NCBI RefSeq assembly: GCF_000210915.2
Contig: NC_016620.1
Span: 372,001 to 436,000 of the forward strand
Source: Halobacteriovorax marinus SJ
GTDB lineage: Bacteria; Bdellovibrionota; Bacteriovoracia; Bacteriovoracales; Bacteriovoracaceae
DNA length: 64,000 nt
Reading direction: 5' to 3'
Position 1 is the first letter of the stretch, and each line of letters starts with the position of its first letter. Below, piece by piece: positions 53,200-61,297 of this stretch. The translations under genes and the position numbers were made by a program. Under the pieces are notes generated by a model. It did not search any database and had not been told where the DNA came from. It saw nothing but the letters and a program-made list of their open reading frames with translations.

Positions 53200-53940
53200 T
53201 TAATCCTTCTTTTTAGATACGAGTTCAAATGCTTTGATCTTTATACCTTTTTCTAAAAAGATCTTTTCAAACTTTGTAGTAAAGCTAGCAAGAAAGTGGT
53301 CTGGTAACTCTTCTCTTAGATTTGCTGTCGACATTACAACTTCGAAATCTTCATTCTTATCCATGACTTCTTTCATAAACTCTGCATAACCATCGTGATC
53401 AGTCTTTATAAAAATTCTACCACCGGGCTTAAGAACTTTGTAGGCTTGATTAAGAAAAGGCTCTTGAAATAATCTCTTCTTTTGATGTCTTGTCTTTGGC
53501 CAAGGGTCAGGGAAGAAGTAAAAGATTCTATCTAATTCATTCTCTTCAAATAAAAAGTGAATCCTCTCTCCCTTACCGCGGAGATATTTGAAATTCTTAG
53601 TTGGATGCTCTGATAATTTTCTCGCTAACGAAAAACTTCTTTTGAATCGATAGTCGAGACCGACAAAGTTTACGTCAGGATTATTTTGGGAAAACTCCAT
53701 CATGAAGTGACCATATCCACTACCAATTTCTAGATAGAGAGGAGCTTCTCTTTTAAATGCTTCGCTATTCCATTTCCCTTTCATTTCCTCAGCTTCATGA
53801 TCTCGATAAACGAAATCTTTAAAGTCATCAAGCTTGTCGTGATAAGGATTTGTAGAAGAGTACTTGAACTCATCGCTATAAGTGAGATCGACCATATATT
53901 CCCCAAAATGTCTGAATTTTCCAGTGTTTCTAACTAGCAC
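53200..53940 (-). CDS. trmB: tRNA (guanine-N7)-methyltransferase, TrmB
   Basis: Methylates G46 of tRNA using SAM. Motifs are PLYLEIGSGYGHFMMEFSQNNPDVNFVGLD (SAM site), RIFYFFPDPWPKTRHQKKRLFQEPFLN (the TrmB signature) and LKPGGRIFIKTDHDGYAEFM. 246 aa from a GTG at 53940; an ATG at 53895 with GGGGA before it is an alternative and would remove 15 residues. It ends 6 bp before dnaG and is probably co-transcribed with dnaG and rpoD. Confidence 0.95.
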   Translation of the reverse strand: MLVRNTGKFRHFGEYMVDLTYSDEFKYSSTNPYHDKLDDFKDFVYRDHEAEEMKGKWNSEAFKREAPLYLEIGSGYGHFMMEFSQNNPDVNFVGLDYRFKRSFSLARKLSEHPTKNFKYLRGKGERIHFLFEENELDRIFYFFPDPWPKTRHQKKRLFQEPFLNQAYKVLKPGGRIFIKTDHDGYAEFMKEVMDKNEDFEVVMSTANLREELPDHFLASFTTKFEKIFLEKGIKIKAFELVSKKKD

Positions 53941-54161
53941 GCAAGGGGTCGAAGATCAAGATGAACTCCCTCAATAAAGTTCAGAAGTTTTGATGCAAGT
54001 TATGAAGTAGAAGTTGGTTACGTTTATGATGTTAATCTTAGTTAATCTAGGCCCCATTTTCATCTCTTAATTAGCTATCGTAAGTATATAAATTTTATAA
54101 AATGACTCAGTGTGTCGTCTGTTTGTGGTATCTATTCCTAAATCAAAATTTAGGAGTTTAT

Positions 54162-54929
54162 ATGAAAAAGACAATGTTAGCGATCACTATCGGATTTTGC
54201 ACACTTACATCATCAAACGTATTTGCAGAATCTAAATCGACCTTTTGCTCTAAGCGAAACTCTTCTAATAAAATTCAAAAACAAGTGGCCAATAGTGACA
54301 ATTTCTTGGCCTTTAGAAATCAAGGTGGCCTAATAAATGGTGGCGTTTGTTGGTGGCATAGCCGCTTTCAAAGAAATGCTATGGTTGTTGCTCGTTTTAG
54401 ACCAGAGCTTAGTGAGCCAACAGAGAAAGAGGTTAAAAAGATAATTAAGGCCATCAGGAAAGGTAAGAGTGTTGTTGAAATTGGTGGATATTATAATATT
54501 AGAGACTTCTCTTATGATCATGCTGATCTGATTCAAAGAGAGCTTGAGAAGTGGCAAAAAGGCGATGGTTTCCTTAGGCAACAGTGGGCAGTAGGTCTAT
54601 GGGGTTCTAGTGAAGTTGATGAAGAAGAAATGAAGGAGCGAATGGACGACCTTTATACATATGTAAAGAAAGAAGGAAATATCGCTTATCAAATGCTTCA
54701 GATTAAAGGAATCGACTCACATGCTTGGTTGGTTTTTGATATGGAGAAGACTTCAAGTGGCTATGATTTACTAGTTTTAGACTCTAACTATCAGCGATCT
54801 CAAGTTTATCACTACGATGAAGGAATGACTTCTTTTCATCACTCATACTATGGTGACTTCGTTCCTTATACTGGAAAAAAATCTGAGTTTAGAAAAGCTC
54901 TTAAGGCCGTAGAAAAATACTGTAATTAA
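54162..54929 (+). CDS. Secreted protein with a possible Cys-His-Asp hydrolase core
   Basis: A 255-aa exported protein of no family I recognise. The ATG 54162 has TAGGAG 7 bp upstream and gives a clean signal peptide (MKKTMLAITIGFCTLTSSNVFA); the longer frame from 54102 lacks this. The mature part has GGVCWWHS (Cys63), GIDSHAWLVFD (His187) and VLDSNY (Asp207, Asn209), an order that fits papain- or transglutaminase-like enzymes. The context shows no partner; a strong terminator follows. Cysteine hydrolase activity is a guess from these three motifs only. Confidence 0.72.
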   Translation: MKKTMLAITIGFCTLTSSNVFAESKSTFCSKRNSSNKIQKQVANSDNFLAFRNQGGLINGGVCWWHSRFQRNAMVVARFRPELSEPTEKEVKKIIKAIRKGKSVVEIGGYYNIRDFSYDHADLIQRELEKWQKGDGFLRQQWAVGLWGSSEVDEEEMKERMDDLYTYVKKEGNIAYQMLQIKGIDSHAWLVFDMEKTSSGYDLLVLDSNYQRSQVYHYDEGMTSFHHSYYGDFVPYTGKKSEFRKALKAVEKYCN

Positions 54930-54939
54930 TGAATTGTGA

Positions 54940-54967
54940 AGCTAGGGAATCTCCCTAGCTTTTTTTT
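54940..54967 (+). terminator. Rho-independent terminator
   Basis: AGCTAGGG pairs with CCCTAGCT, followed by eight T residues. It separates the secreted-protein gene from the convergent gene at 54971. Confidence 0.88.
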
Positions 54968-54970
54968 GGC

Positions 54971-55744
54971 TTAGTGAATTTCAATTTCTTTAGCGACTCG
55001 AATAGTTCCAACATCTTTATCGGTATAAGCATTAAATGGATCGTCTTTTAAATCTTCTTTAGTCATTCTCTTAATCCAGATAATATATCCATCATCGGTA
55101 TTCCAAGAGTAGAATCCGTCCTTGCGAACGTCTGCAACCTTAGTTAGGCCAAAGGTCTTCTTAGCTGCAGCTACAGCTTCAGCAAATGCGTCAGCGGAAG
55201 GTCTGTATTCAAAAGACATATGTTGAACAAATGGCTTCCCCGCCTCGTCAGTGAAGACTTGGGCGTGAAAATAGCGTGTTCCTGGGAGAGAGTTATTTGT
55301 TCTAAGGACTGTCATGCTGCCAGTGTAGGGGTTTGAGTCTTTAGTTGAAACAATATCGAGTCCACTCTTAGTGAGCGAGCTCTTAAGAGCATCTACGTCG
55401 AGATTTCTTCTTCCAAATTCAGAGACGATTTCTCCGAGTTCAACCAGTGACTGACCTGCAGAATCAGTTGGAATATCAACTTCCTTTACTTCGAAGCCCT
55501 CGTCACTATTTCCGTGATCGTGACCTTGGTGTGAAGCTTTGCTAGAGGTATTCTTAGTCGCTTCTAATTTCTTTGTATTTTTAGGGGAGGTTTTCTCTTT
55601 GTCATGTGAGTGGTTATCGTCGCTATGTGCGTGATGGTCTTTGTGGTCTTGATGATCTTCTGCTTGATGCTTTGAACCTAAAAAGGACTGAGCAAAATAA
55701 ATGCCCAGTCCTACTATTATTATACCGAATGTAATTTTCTTCAT
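54971..55744 (-). CDS. Membrane-anchored protein with His-rich linker
   Basis: A 257-aa protein. The start at ATG 55744 overlaps the stop of the M23-like gene upstream (TAATG) and gives a clear N-terminal membrane helix (KKITFGIIIVGLGIYFAQSF). A linker follows that is very rich in His and Asp (roughly residues 25-75, then a short HQGHDHG), suited to bind Zn, Ni or Cu. The C-terminal 150 residues are a compact domain with AVAAAKKTFGLTKV and DGYIIWIKRM. No known family seen. Coupling to an M23-like protein suggests a cell-wall role in the periplasm. Confidence 0.78.
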   Translation of the reverse strand: MKKITFGIIIVGLGIYFAQSFLGSKHQAEDHQDHKDHHAHSDDNHSHDKEKTSPKNTKKLEATKNTSSKASHQGHDHGNSDEGFEVKEVDIPTDSAGQSLVELGEIVSEFGRRNLDVDALKSSLTKSGLDIVSTKDSNPYTGSMTVLRTNNSLPGTRYFHAQVFTDEAGKPFVQHMSFEYRPSADAFAEAVAAAKKTFGLTKVADVRKDGFYSWNTDDGYIIWIKRMTKEDLKDDPFNAYTDKDVGTIRVAKEIEIH

Positions 55745-57426
55745 TAAAACTTTCCAGATTCCCATTTTTGTAAATAATGAGTTGGATCCATCAAGTCACT
55801 TCTTCTTTGAAACTTATTTCCTTTTTGAGATAGTGAACCTCGTCCGGAACCGTCAAATAATTCAAAGTGAAGCATTGGACGACAGCAATTAGAATTTACT
55901 TTGCCCATGTAACCAACTCTTTGACCCATTTTAACCTTTTTTCCACTGGAAACGCCACTTTCTTTTTTCCCTGTGAGCTCACCATATCTCACTATGAAAC
56001 CGCCACTATGTCTTACCTCTAGAGCATAAGTTCCTTGGTAGAAGTAGTAGAGGTCTCTTACTACCACACCAGGGGCCACTGAAAGGATAGGCTCATCTTT
56101 GTATCTGTATAAGTCACAAGCTGCGTGAGATCTAGAACCTCCACCTCTTCTTGCTTTAAACATTCTCATTCCCGAAGTATAACTATGAGTAGGGGCCTTA
56201 ACTGTTGGGAATTCACAACACTTTGGATCGTCTAGTCCGGAGATTTCGACGTCTCTAATAACGTTAATATCCTCTTCGCTTCTTAAATACTTACATTGAG
56301 ATTTCTTCTTAATGTACTTACTTGCAACCCAACCAATCGTTTGATCTTTTTCTTCTCTACTAGAAAATTGAACTTTGATAAAATTGTAAACAACACCATC
56401 GAGAGTAATTTCTTTTTCTTCAGGTTCAAAAGATTGAAATCTTTTTACTTTCTCTCCCGTCTGGGATTTAAAGATAACTTTCTCTAAGCTTTCATCTCTA
56501 ACGTTCAATGTATTGCTTGGAACGCAGACAACGTCTTCAAAGGTTCCCTGGATATCTCCCTCAGGAGTTCCCTTGCTAATTATAGATGAGTCTTTATTGG
56601 TAATAGTATTTCTTCTTTCGATTTCTTCATTCTTAGCAACTTCAATTTTAAATTCTTCAGTACTTGTTAGAAGATTGTCATTTTCTATGAATTGATTTTC
56701 TTCGTTAGATAGAATTTCTTCTAAGTCGTAAGTTGTTTCTGTATCAACTAACTCAACACCTATTTTCGAGATAGGTGTTGTACGGATATCTTTAAAGATT
56801 TTAGATTCATCAAAGTAAACTCCAACAAATGAGCTTGGAGCTTCGTTTTCATTTAAGGTGTTATAAACTCTAAAGAGAGTATAGTCTCTGCCTTCATTCT
56901 TTCCTGGGCAATTTAGCTTGTAGTAACTGCCACTCGCTTCAGCTAACCAATAAGTTGAATTATGATTTGAAAGTATATTCTTCTGCTCTTGTGGGAAGTT
57001 TGTATTCTCTACTTCAATGACATAGTCTTCAATTGGAAGAACTGATTTGGAGTAGAGGTAACCCTGGTCAAGACGTTGAGAGAACCATCTATTAACTCTT
57101 GCATCAGTATTTTTATTAACTCCTACGACTTCAATCTTTTCGTAGTTATTCTTCTTCTTACCATCAATCGTTTTAACGATAGATCCATTAATTAAGTGGG
57201 ACTGCCTAATACCATTATAGTTTCTTAAGTTTTCCGTTTCGCTACTCTTCCAGCCAGTAAAGCTGCTCACTCTAAACGGAGTATTCTCTGAGGGTGAAAT
57301 TTTACAATTTGCCGCAGGAACAAAGCCTTCTTGATTATCCCATAAGTATATGGAGGGATTAGCAAGGGCATTTGCCTGAATGGTTGCAACAAGGGGAAGT
57401 GCGAATAAAAGGTTTCGTTTCTTCAT
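55744..57426 (-). CDS. Exported SH3 and M23-like protein with altered catalytic His residues
   Basis: A 560-aa secreted protein with a signal peptide (ends ANALA). From about residue 290 there is an SH3-like domain (VCVPSNTLNVRDESLEKVIF...), and a C-terminal M23/LytM-like domain. The zinc ligands look conserved: His and Asp in SHAACD and the last His in MLHFELF. The first His of the usual H-x-H is Met, and the YGEL segment has Glu where LytM has a catalytic His. It could be an altered hydrolase or a non-hydrolysing regulator. Downstream gene is coupled by TAATG. Confidence 0.82.
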   Translation of the reverse strand: MKKRNLLFALPLVATIQANALANPSIYLWDNQEGFVPAANCKISPSENTPFRVSSFTGWKSSETENLRNYNGIRQSHLINGSIVKTIDGKKKNNYEKIEVVGVNKNTDARVNRWFSQRLDQGYLYSKSVLPIEDYVIEVENTNFPQEQKNILSNHNSTYWLAEASGSYYKLNCPGKNEGRDYTLFRVYNTLNENEAPSSFVGVYFDESKIFKDIRTTPISKIGVELVDTETTYDLEEILSNEENQFIENDNLLTSTEEFKIEVAKNEEIERRNTITNKDSSIISKGTPEGDIQGTFEDVVCVPSNTLNVRDESLEKVIFKSQTGEKVKRFQSFEPEEKEITLDGVVYNFIKVQFSSREEKDQTIGWVASKYIKKKSQCKYLRSEEDINVIRDVEISGLDDPKCCEFPTVKAPTHSYTSGMRMFKARRGGGSRSHAACDLYRYKDEPILSVAPGVVVRDLYYFYQGTYALEVRHSGGFIVRYGELTGKKESGVSSGKKVKMGQRVGYMGKVNSNCCRPMLHFELFDGSGRGSLSQKGNKFQRRSDLMDPTHYLQKWESGKF

Positions 57427-57689
57427 AGCAGTCTCTATTTAAATTAATATTGCTTCCATTGTAGGAAAAAATGAGAGGCGTTTGTGGTTTGGTGAAAGGT
57501 TTTCAAGGGGTGTAAAAAGATTAGTCACCCTGCAGCTGATCCATGGCCAAGAGAAGTTGGCGCTTCAAAATAGGGAGGGGATAGTTCTAAAGGTTGAATT
57601 TTACGCTTTAAGTTATTGATATGTTAAAGAACGCATAAAAAGACTGGAAAATCATTTTCAAGATATGTTATTTACTTGGCGCAAGGGGA

Positions 57690-57695
57690 TATACT
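57690..57695 (+). promoter_or_regulatory. Putative -10 box (TATACT), leaderless geometry
   Basis: TATACT ends 6 bp before the ATG at 57702. The -35 region is weak. A GGGG run lies just upstream of the box, too far from the ATG for a normal Shine-Dalgarno. Confidence 0.4.
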
Positions 57696-57701
57696 GTTGA
57701 T

Positions 57702-58445
57702 ATGAGAAGAATATTAATCTTGTTTACTTTTTTCTTTAACTTCTTAACTTTTGGGATGGAAGTTAATATTGGCGTCGAAAACTCGTGGCCTCCGTATGCA
57801 AATGAAGATGGTGAAGGGATTTCTTCTGATATTGTCATTGAGGCGTTTAAAGAAGTTGGTGTGAAAGTGAAGCTTCACGTCTTTCCTTATTCGCGAATTA
57901 TGGAGATGACAAAGAGGGGAGAGTTAGATGGTTGCTATAATGTCACCAAGGACAAGAGTACCCATGAAGAGTTTATTTTTGGACAACAGCCAATTCTAGA
58001 GACAACAGCTTCTTACTATCACCTTAGTAATCGTCCGTATAAAAAAGGTCTTAAGTCTGGGGACAAGGTCGCCTTGATGAGAGGATATCAATATGGTGAT
58101 GATTTCGAGAGCAAGAAAGAGAGCTATGTTGAAACGAGAGTTAATACTCAAGAGCAAATATTAAAATTAATCCTAAGAGATAGAGTTAATGTAGGTATTC
58201 TAGCGGATGGGAGTGCAAACTTTCATATCAAGAGACTAAACTTAGAAGATAAAATTAAAAAAGGTGCAGTTCACTTTAAATTAAAAGTCTTTCTTGCATT
58301 TTCAAAAGAGAAGGAAACATCTAAAAAGTTAGCCCTATTATTAGATCAAGGAATTGAAAAGCTTAAGTCTAAGGGAAAGTATCAGGAGTTAGTTAAGGGA
58401 AAGAAAAAGGGCCAAAAGACTTTGGCCCAAATTGAATTAAACTGA
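57702..58445 (+). CDS. Periplasmic solute-binding protein (SBP family 3)
   Basis: A 247-aa exported binding protein like those of amino-acid ABC transporters. A signal peptide of about 18 residues is followed by EVNIGVENSWPPYANEDGEGISSDIVIEAFKEVG, the domain 1 hallmark, then FPYSRIMEMTKRGELDGC with the usual Leu-Asp-Gly segment, and VGILADGS. No permease or ATPase gene lies beside it, so it may be an orphan or a sensor-like protein. The end overlaps the convergent DegT gene by 9 bp. The ligand is unknown. Confidence 0.85.
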   Translation: MRRILILFTFFFNFLTFGMEVNIGVENSWPPYANEDGEGISSDIVIEAFKEVGVKVKLHVFPYSRIMEMTKRGELDGCYNVTKDKSTHEEFIFGQQPILETTASYYHLSNRPYKKGLKSGDKVALMRGYQYGDDFESKKESYVETRVNTQEQILKLILRDRVNVGILADGSANFHIKRLNLEDKIKKGAVHFKLKVFLAFSKEKETSKKLALLLDQGIEKLKSKGKYQELVKGKKKGQKTLAQIELN

Positions 58446-59528
58446 TTTTATAATATTACAGATATATTCTATCTGCTCTTTTGTCGTAAAAGCACTTATT
58501 GGTAAGCAAAGAGTTCTACCAGCAAAAGCCTTCGCTTTTTCATCTTCACCCTCATGACCTTTAAAAGGAGTCATCTCACTCAAGGCCTCAGCATAGAATG
58601 GAGTTGTTGATACACCTTTTTCTGAAAGTAGATTCGCAAGGCTTTCTCTCACTTCAGCGCTCTCACACTGAACAGGGTAGAGGTGCCAAGAAGATGTCTG
58701 TAAATACTTTGTAGGTAGAGTTTTGACTTTAGAACCTTCAAGGTTTTGATGGTAAAGTGTCGCTACTTCTTTTCTCGACTTATTGTACTCTTCGATTTTT
58801 TCAAGTTTCTTATAGAGAACTGCTGCTTGAATATGGTCGCATCTAGAGTTTCTTCCATACATGGCATCGTCGCCTCTTCCATGGTTTCCAATTGTTTTAA
58901 TTTTCTTGTATAGCTCTTCGCTTGGAACAAGAACAGCTCCTGCATCACCAAAGGCCGCTAAGTTCTTAGTAGGGTAGAATGAAAAAGTAGACATATTATT
59001 AGTTGAACCAACTGGCCCAGATGGTAGGAATGTACCTTGTGCTTGTGCTGAGTCTTCGATTATCTTAACACCCTTCGGGTTACAAACAGCTTCAAGCTCT
59101 GCGATTGGAGCAGGAAGTCCGTAGATGTGAACAGGAATAATCGCCTTAAGGTCGTGGGCCTCTACCATTCTCTTAGTAGACTCCGGACAAATAAGTCCGT
59201 CTTCAGGGTTTATATCAATATAAACAGGAGTGGCTCCTCTATTTAATATAGCTTCAATCGTCGCGTAGAAAGTGATGCCAGGAACACCCACTTTATCTCC
59301 GTGACCAATGCCTAAAACCTCGAGAGAAATCTCGATTGCATCTGTTCCATTTCCAACTAGCGCGCAGTAGTTAGCACCTTGCATTTTGGCAAAGTCTTTT
59401 TCAAATTTGTGATTATATTCACCTTCGGCAAATGCATTATTATCAATGATCTCACCAATGATTTCTTTGATCTCTTTTCTGAATTCTTCGTTATGTAAAT
59501 TTTGAAAGTCGTAGAATGAAATTTCCAT
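58437..59528 (-). CDS. DegT/DnrJ/EryC1/StrS-family aminotransferase
   Basis: A 363-aa PLP enzyme of the sugar aminotransferase family. It has GNGTDAIEISLEVLGIGHGDKVGVPGITFYAT (split active-site loop), HIYGLPAPI, IIEDSAQAQG and the Schiff-base Lys in FSFYPTKNLAAFGDAG. GNHGRGDDAMYGRNSRCDHIQA matches WecE/DegT proteins. It is single on the minus strand with AGGA before its ATG, far from the glycan region, so its product may feed glycan or LPS amino-sugar synthesis. Exact substrate unknown. Confidence 0.9.
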   Translation of the reverse strand: MEISFYDFQNLHNEEFRKEIKEIIGEIIDNNAFAEGEYNHKFEKDFAKMQGANYCALVGNGTDAIEISLEVLGIGHGDKVGVPGITFYATIEAILNRGATPVYIDINPEDGLICPESTKRMVEAHDLKAIIPVHIYGLPAPIAELEAVCNPKGVKIIEDSAQAQGTFLPSGPVGSTNNMSTFSFYPTKNLAAFGDAGAVLVPSEELYKKIKTIGNHGRGDDAMYGRNSRCDHIQAAVLYKKLEKIEEYNKSRKEVATLYHQNLEGSKVKTLPTKYLQTSSWHLYPVQCESAEVRESLANLLSEKGVSTTPFYAEALSEMTPFKGHEGEDEKAKAFAGRTLCLPISAFTTKEQIEYICNIIKSV

Positions 59529-59613
59529 TTTTTAATCCTATGATAAAGGTATATAAAATGGAGTATAACAGCGTTTTTTTCTAAGAGCTATAGAGTTATT
59601 AAGGCACGAAGTG

Positions 59614-59853
59614 TTAGTTCTTCTTTGTCCAATTCTCTAATATCTGCGCAGCCTTCTTGGCCATGTCAGGTTCTTTTAATTTTGAATTAATAGATTTTAT
59701 GTAGGCTTCAATCTCTGCTTTATCTTTAGCAGAGTCTGAGTTCGGAGTAGAGGTATTTGATTTACTCTCTGGCTTAGCAAGGCTAAGGGCAGGCTTCTTC
59801 TGCTCCTTAACCTTTTTATTTGTAAATAGATTTTGCAATTTCTTGATTCCCAT
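59614..59853 (-). CDS. Small hypothetical protein
   Basis: A 79-aa basic protein with no recognised domain. The first 25 residues are Lys-rich, a Ser/Thr/Pro-rich linker follows (about 30-45), and the C-terminus is a predicted helix (KDKAEIEAYIKSINSKLKE...ILENWTKK). It is 8 bp after the gene at 59862-60089 and probably co-transcribed with it. Function cannot be read. Confidence 0.6.
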   Translation of the reverse strand: MGIKKLQNLFTNKKVKEQKKPALSLAKPESKSNTSTPNSDSAKDKAEIEAYIKSINSKLKEPDMAKKAAQILENWTKKN

Positions 59854-59861
59854 TACAAAGC

Positions 59862-60089
59862 TTATGCCGCAATTTCAGGGTTTCTTTTAGACTTATTATA
59901 GTACTGAACAACTTTGTCCATATGGTCTTCGATGATCTCATAAAGCTCAAGCTTTGTTTCTCTTGGATCCATACCCTCAGGCATAGCAGAATAGATTACT
60001 TCTTCATTCACTTCAGTGAAAACGTACCAAGTGTTACCAACTTTTTGAAATAGAACTTCTGATTGTGCTTGTGTGTTTTGAGTAGTCAT
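59862..60089 (-). CDS. Small hypothetical protein
   Basis: A 75-aa protein with a strand-rich first half (SEVLFQKVGNTWYVFTEVNEEVIYSAMPEG) and a helical second half (KLELYEIIEDHMDKVVQYY). A strong GGAGG Shine-Dalgarno lies 6 bp before the ATG, which supports that it is real. No family recognised. It may be one of the small conserved cytoplasmic proteins of this group. Confidence 0.65.
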   Translation of the reverse strand: MTTQNTQAQSEVLFQKVGNTWYVFTEVNEEVIYSAMPEGMDPRETKLELYEIIEDHMDKVVQYYNKSKRNPEIAA

Positions 60090-60184
60090 ATAGTGCCTCC
60101 ATGCTGGCTAGTGAAGATTCTCATCCTGAGTCTCTTAGTGTTTCTATATAACTTATCGCCTAGGAGTGTTAAAACTTTAGACAT
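60086..60184 (-). CDS. Possible 32-residue leader peptide
   Basis: A short ORF (MSKVLTLLGDKLYRNTKR, then RMRIFTSQHGGTI) with AAGAG 6 bp before its ATG, ending in TGA that overlaps the next ATG as ATGA. It is basic, has no known family, and is too short for confident calling. It may be a true small protein coupled to the 75-aa gene or chance. Confidence 0.25.
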   Translation of the reverse strand: MSKVLTLLGDKLYRNTKRLRMRIFTSQHGGTI

Positions 60185-60253
60185 TTTTTCACTCTTAAGT
60201 TGTCGAAAATATTGACAATTAATAAATAAAATAAGGGAGCGGAAAGCTCGGTT

Positions 60254-61297
60254 TTAGTAGTTGGCAACAATCCCTAAGTAGAGACTAAAAGTTGCTGAAA
60301 AACCAAAGTCTACTTGATCTGAATTATTCCAAAACTCTTCGATCTCCCCTGGTGTTTTAGTTTTTAAAGAGTAGGGAAGGTTAAAGTTTGTCTCTGCACC
60401 AAAAACAAAGTCCACTTTACTCTCGGGAATAATATCTCGAATATTGTAAGAGAGTCCAAGCTTAGGAGTTAGGGAGTAACCACTAAATAATCTCTCTTCA
60501 AAGTTCTCATCTCTTGTGGCCTGCTCAACTGTGTAGCGATGAAGATTGTAAGTAAATGCACCATAAGTTGTTAGCGATCTATCTTCTGTTCTATACACAT
60601 CGTAAGAAATATAAGGACCAATTCCAATTTCACCATGTGTCTCTTGAGACGTTCTATCGTTAGTAATGAAATATAAACTTCTTTGGCCATGGATTTGTAA
60701 GAGCCCTCCAAAGTAAAAACGATCAAATGAATCGAAATCAACTTTCTTAGTATAAGTTGTAACGAATGAGTAACGGTTTCCAATATTCTCCTCTAGAACA
60801 TTAGAGCCATAGTTAAATCCTGATTTACTTGCCGGCCCAATACCAAACGAAATAGCTGCTCGCGCTTTATCCTGTACAACAAGTGGGTAACCTTCCTCTA
60901 GTGGCTCTTCAATTCTGTAGTCAGTAGGATCATACTTGGCGTAAGGATTCATTTTTAATTCTGATTCTCTCGCATCATTGTAAATGACCTTTACATACTT
61001 CTTAGGAATCCAGGCGACTTTCCCACTGCGAGTAAATGTTTTTAAAAATTCAACCTCTTCCCTAGGTTCATCAATTGCAATTCCATTTGAGTTAACATTG
61101 TAATTCATCTCCCAAGGACTTCTAACAATTCCTTGATTGTGAATATAGAGATTCTTTCCTTTTCTTACTCTCTGTAAAACTTTAGATTTTAGTGCTGGCT
61201 CACTAAGTAGTGGAGCTTCAAGAACGATGACTTGAGCCTCAAGTGCAAAGATATTAAAACTAATGAGAAAACAAAGTAAGAGTTTTAAAGCATCCAT
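60254..61297 (-). CDS. Exported SH3-plus-barrel outer-membrane-like protein
   Basis: A 347-aa exported protein: a signal peptide (ends FALEAQ), an SH3-like domain (VIVLEAPLLSEPALKSKVLQRVRKGKNLYIH...KVAWIPKKYVKVIY), then from about residue 130 alternating beta strands that look like an outer-membrane barrel of eight or more strands. The strand SFGIGPASKSG and GIGPYISYDVYRTEDRS mirror the paralog upstream. The start at 61297 overlaps the upstream gene by 13 bp. Likely an outer-membrane protein linked to the peptidoglycan through its SH3 part; this is inference. Confidence 0.75.
   Translation of the reverse strand: MDALKLLLCFLISFNIFALEAQVIVLEAPLLSEPALKSKVLQRVRKGKNLYIHNQGIVRSPWEMNYNVNSNGIAIDEPREEVEFLKTFTRSGKVAWIPKKYVKVIYNDARESELKMNPYAKYDPTDYRIEEPLEEGYPLVVQDKARAAISFGIGPASKSGFNYGSNVLEENIGNRYSFVTTYTKKVDFDSFDRFYFGGLLQIHGQRSLYFITNDRTSQETHGEIGIGPYISYDVYRTEDRSLTTYGAFTYNLHRYTVEQATRDENFEERLFSGYSLTPKLGLSYNIRDIIPESKVDFVFGAETNFNLPYSLKTKTPGEIEEFWNNSDQVDFGFSATFSLYLGIVANY

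Noticed and set aside
49370-54098. An 18-bp near repeat (TAAGTATATAxATTTTAT) at 49370-49387 and 54081-54098
   Set aside because: With such AT-rich composition many 17-of-18 matches are expected by chance in 64 kb, and the two sites have different gene contexts.
60200-60218. Inverted repeat TTGTC/GACAA upstream of the 75-aa gene
   Set aside because: Arms of only 5 bp and no fitting -10 box at a useful distance; too weak to call an operator.
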